From NCBI RefSeq assembly GCF_017583065.1, contig NZ_JAGEVL010000010.1, positions 1-64,000 on the forward strand: a stretch of 64,000 nt of DNA, written 5' to 3'. The DNA comes from Staphylococcus shinii (GTDB taxonomy: Bacteria > Bacillota > Bacilli > Staphylococcales > Staphylococcaceae). The position numbers and the translations under genes were made by a program. Shown one piece after another: positions 62,629 to 64,000 of the stretch (its first letter is position 1; each line of letters begins with the position of its first letter). The notes beneath the pieces were generated by a model. It was not told the DNA's origin, did not search any database, and saw only the letters and a program-made list of their open reading frames with translations.

Positions 62629-63783
62629 ATGAAAGCAGTTACCTATCAAGGTCATAAAAATATGGAAGTTCGTGAAGTAAATGATCCAATAATAGAAGAG
62701 TCAACAGATGCAATTATAAGGATAACAGCTTCAGGTATATGTGGTTCTGATTTACATCTTTATCACCAAGGCGATTTATTTATGGATCCAGGTTTTGTTA
62801 TTGGCCATGAGCCAATGGGGATTGTAGAGGAAGTAGGAAAAGACGTTAATACCCTAAAAAAGGGTGACAGAGTGGTTATACCTTTTAACATAGGTTGTGG
62901 CGATTGTTTCTATTGTAATAACGAAATGGAGTCTCAGTGTGATAATTCTAATCCATCACCAGCAAGCTGGAAAATGGATAATGGTGGACTTTTCGGTTTT
63001 GGTAATGCCATGCACGGAAACCACTGGGGTGGTCAAGCAGAGTATTTAAGAGTTCCATTTGCTGATTTCTCCTCTTTCAAGGTTCCAGATAGTGAATTGA
63101 AAGATGAACAAGTATTATTTTTATCTGACGTGGTCCCAACAGCTTATTGGAGTGTCGAACACGCAGGTGTTAAATCAGGTGATACTGTAATTGTGCTAGG
63201 CTGTGGCCCAATCGGTCTAATGGCACAAAAATTTGCCAAATTACAAGGGGCTGAACGTGTAATTGCTATTGATAATGTAGAACATAGATTAGATCACGCA
63301 AAAAAATATAATGATGTTGAGGTCTATAATTTTTCAAACGAAGATAATATAGGAAAACTACTACATGAAACAACAAGTGGTGGTGCAGATGTTGTTGTAG
63401 ATTGTGTTGGAATGGATGGTCAAGTAGTTCAAGATGAACCAGAGCTTAGTCCAAATTCATCACAAAGAGGTAATATCAGTCCAATTATCACGGCAGCTGA
63501 GTCAGTAAGAAAATTTGGAACAATACAACTAACTGGTATCTATGGTACTCCAGCTGATAATTACCCATTAGACTTGATATTTAATAGAAATGTTCAAGTG
63601 AAAAGTGGTCAAGCACCCGTTATTCATCAGATGCCAAAGCTATATGATATGATTAAAAATGAGGTCTTTGATCCAACAGAAATTATAACTCATACAATGC
63701 CTTTAGAAGATGTAAAAGAAGCTTATGATATTTTTGATCAGAAAAAAGATAATAATATTAAAGTAATTCTAAAACCACAATAG
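62629..63783 (+). CDS. zinc-dependent alcohol dehydrogenase
   Basis: Medium-chain dehydrogenase/reductase of 384 residues. Catalytic-zinc ligands are C38 (GICGSDLH), H60 and E61 (GHEPMG). The structural zinc has four Cys (C90, C93, C96, C104). The Rossmann motif is VLGCGPIGLMAQ. The middle insertion and length recall glutathione-independent formaldehyde dehydrogenase-like enzymes; the substrate is not certain. A near-perfect AAAGGAGGGTGAT precedes the ATG. It is convergent with an HxlR-type regulator across a shared terminator, and such regulators often control neighbouring dehydrogenases. Confidence 0.88.
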   Translation: MKAVTYQGHKNMEVREVNDPIIEESTDAIIRITASGICGSDLHLYHQGDLFMDPGFVIGHEPMGIVEEVGKDVNTLKKGDRVVIPFNIGCGDCFYCNNEMESQCDNSNPSPASWKMDNGGLFGFGNAMHGNHWGGQAEYLRVPFADFSSFKVPDSELKDEQVLFLSDVVPTAYWSVEHAGVKSGDTVIVLGCGPIGLMAQKFAKLQGAERVIAIDNVEHRLDHAKKYNDVEVYNFSNEDNIGKLLHETTSGGADVVVDCVGMDGQVVQDEPELSPNSSQRGNISPIITAAESVRKFGTIQLTGIYGTPADNYPLDLIFNRNVQVKSGQAPVIHQMPKLYDMIKNEVFDPTEIITHTMPLEDVKEAYDIFDQKKDNNIKVILKPQ

Positions 63784-63800
63784 TGATTAAATTAGATAAA

Positions 63801-63842
63801 AAAGTCTCTACACTGATTATAAAATCATTGTAGAGGCTTTTT
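63801..63842. terminator. bidirectional terminator
   Basis: An AGTCTCTACA...TGTAGAGGCT stem with an inner CTGAT/ATCAT helix, A-run before and T-run after. It separates the alcohol dehydrogenase and the partial regulator gene. Confidence 0.82.
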
Positions 63843-63872
63843 TGAAAGCACAATTTTAAATGCAAACAAGAT

Positions 63873-64000
63873 TTATTTAGAAATTTCCTCTAGAAATTCA
63901 TCTCCCCAATCACAAATTGCATATACTACTTTATCAAGTGTTTTTCCAATATCAGATAATTTATATTCAACTTTTGGCGGAACCACTGGATATACGATTC
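63873..64000 (-). CDS. HxlR-family transcriptional regulator, C-terminal part (cut by window edge)
   Basis: The minus strand from the right edge reads 42 codons to a TAA at 63873-63875. The peptide begins IVYPVVPPKVEYKLSDIGKT and ends CDWGDEFLEEISK. This is the C-terminal wing and last helix of HxlR-type winged-helix regulators (VPP-x-VEY-x-LT-x-xG pattern, then WG). The N-terminus and promoter lie outside the window. HxlR proteins often sense aldehydes, quinones or thiol stress, which would fit the adjacent alcohol dehydrogenase. Confidence 0.85.
   Translation of the reverse strand, partial: IVYPVVPPKVEYKLSDIGKTLDKVVYAICDWGDEFLEEISK

Overview
The window is a chromosomal segment of a low-GC Gram-positive bacterium, clearly a Staphylococcus. 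Almost every gene has a recognisable S. aureus counterpart in broadly the S. aureus order (perR, bcp, hemL2, Sav1866-type exporter, mutY, recX, sgtB, vraUTSR, map, murT-gatD, ftnA, dinB, gatCAB, putP, camS-ligA-pcrA-pcrB, purB, nadE-pncB, nos-pheA, sdcS, pncA, ppaC, aldH). Protein divergence from S. aureus, for example in the camS signal peptide, points to a coagulase-negative species. The species itself is a guess I do not make. There is no prophage, IS element, CRISPR array or tRNA. This is mostly core genome.

Layout. 1-810: three tandem minus-strand promoters and the leader of a ribosomal RNA operon whose 16S gene lies off the left edge, then two hairpins behind perR. 0.8-10 kb: peroxide regulator and peroxiredoxin, glutamate-1-semialdehyde aminotransferase, an aromatic-acid-exporter-like membrane protein, a Sav1866-type ABC exporter, NtdP, MutY and a YfhP-like membrane hydrolase. 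10-15 kb: a TagGH-like transporter whose ATPase lacks the usual catalytic residues, then yfhH, recX and the monofunctional transglycosylase sgtB. 15-25 kb: DJ-1-like protein, radical SAM YfkAB, thioesterase, aminopeptidase, tyrosine phosphatase ptpA, BrkB-like membrane protein and the cell-wall stress operon vraUTSR. 25-32 kb: map, a second aromatic-acid-exporter paralogue, murT-gatD (lipid II amidation), ferritin, exonuclease, DNA polymerase IV and a membrane HEXXH protein. 32-41 kb: gatCAB, dgkB, rlmCD and divergent putP. 41-48 kb: pcrB-pcrA-ligA-camS, a VanY-type carboxypeptidase and a TrpR-like regulator. 48-54.8 kb: purB, two small membrane/NETI proteins, nadE-pncB (NAD salvage), then nos-pheA. 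55-64 kb: dicarboxylate symporter, a beta-helix protein, nicotinamidase, pyrophosphatase, aldehyde dehydrogenase, lactonase, a LexA-boxed truncated YolD-like relic, a zinc alcohol dehydrogenase, and the 3' end of an HxlR-type regulator running off the right edge.

Themes. Cell-wall homeostasis (sgtB, vraUTSR, murT-gatD, the TagGH-like pair, the VanY-like enzyme), oxidative stress and iron (perR, bcp, ftnA), DNA repair (mutY, recX, dinB, pcrA, ligA, a LexA box) and NAD salvage (pncA, pncB, nadE) are interleaved. Most transcription units end in strong, often bidirectional hairpin terminators. Many computed open frames start upstream of the true start, so starts were reset using Shine-Dalgarno spacing and family lengths; several genes use TTG or GTG.

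Most worth a second look: the degenerate TagH-like ATPase, the camS signal-peptide heptapeptide resembling the cAM373 pheromone, the SOS-boxed YolD remnant with its paired palindromes, the structured 89-nt element at 14922-15010, and undescribed dyads in the murT, putP/gat and pncB/nos control regions. I found no convincing wholly new multi-gene system.
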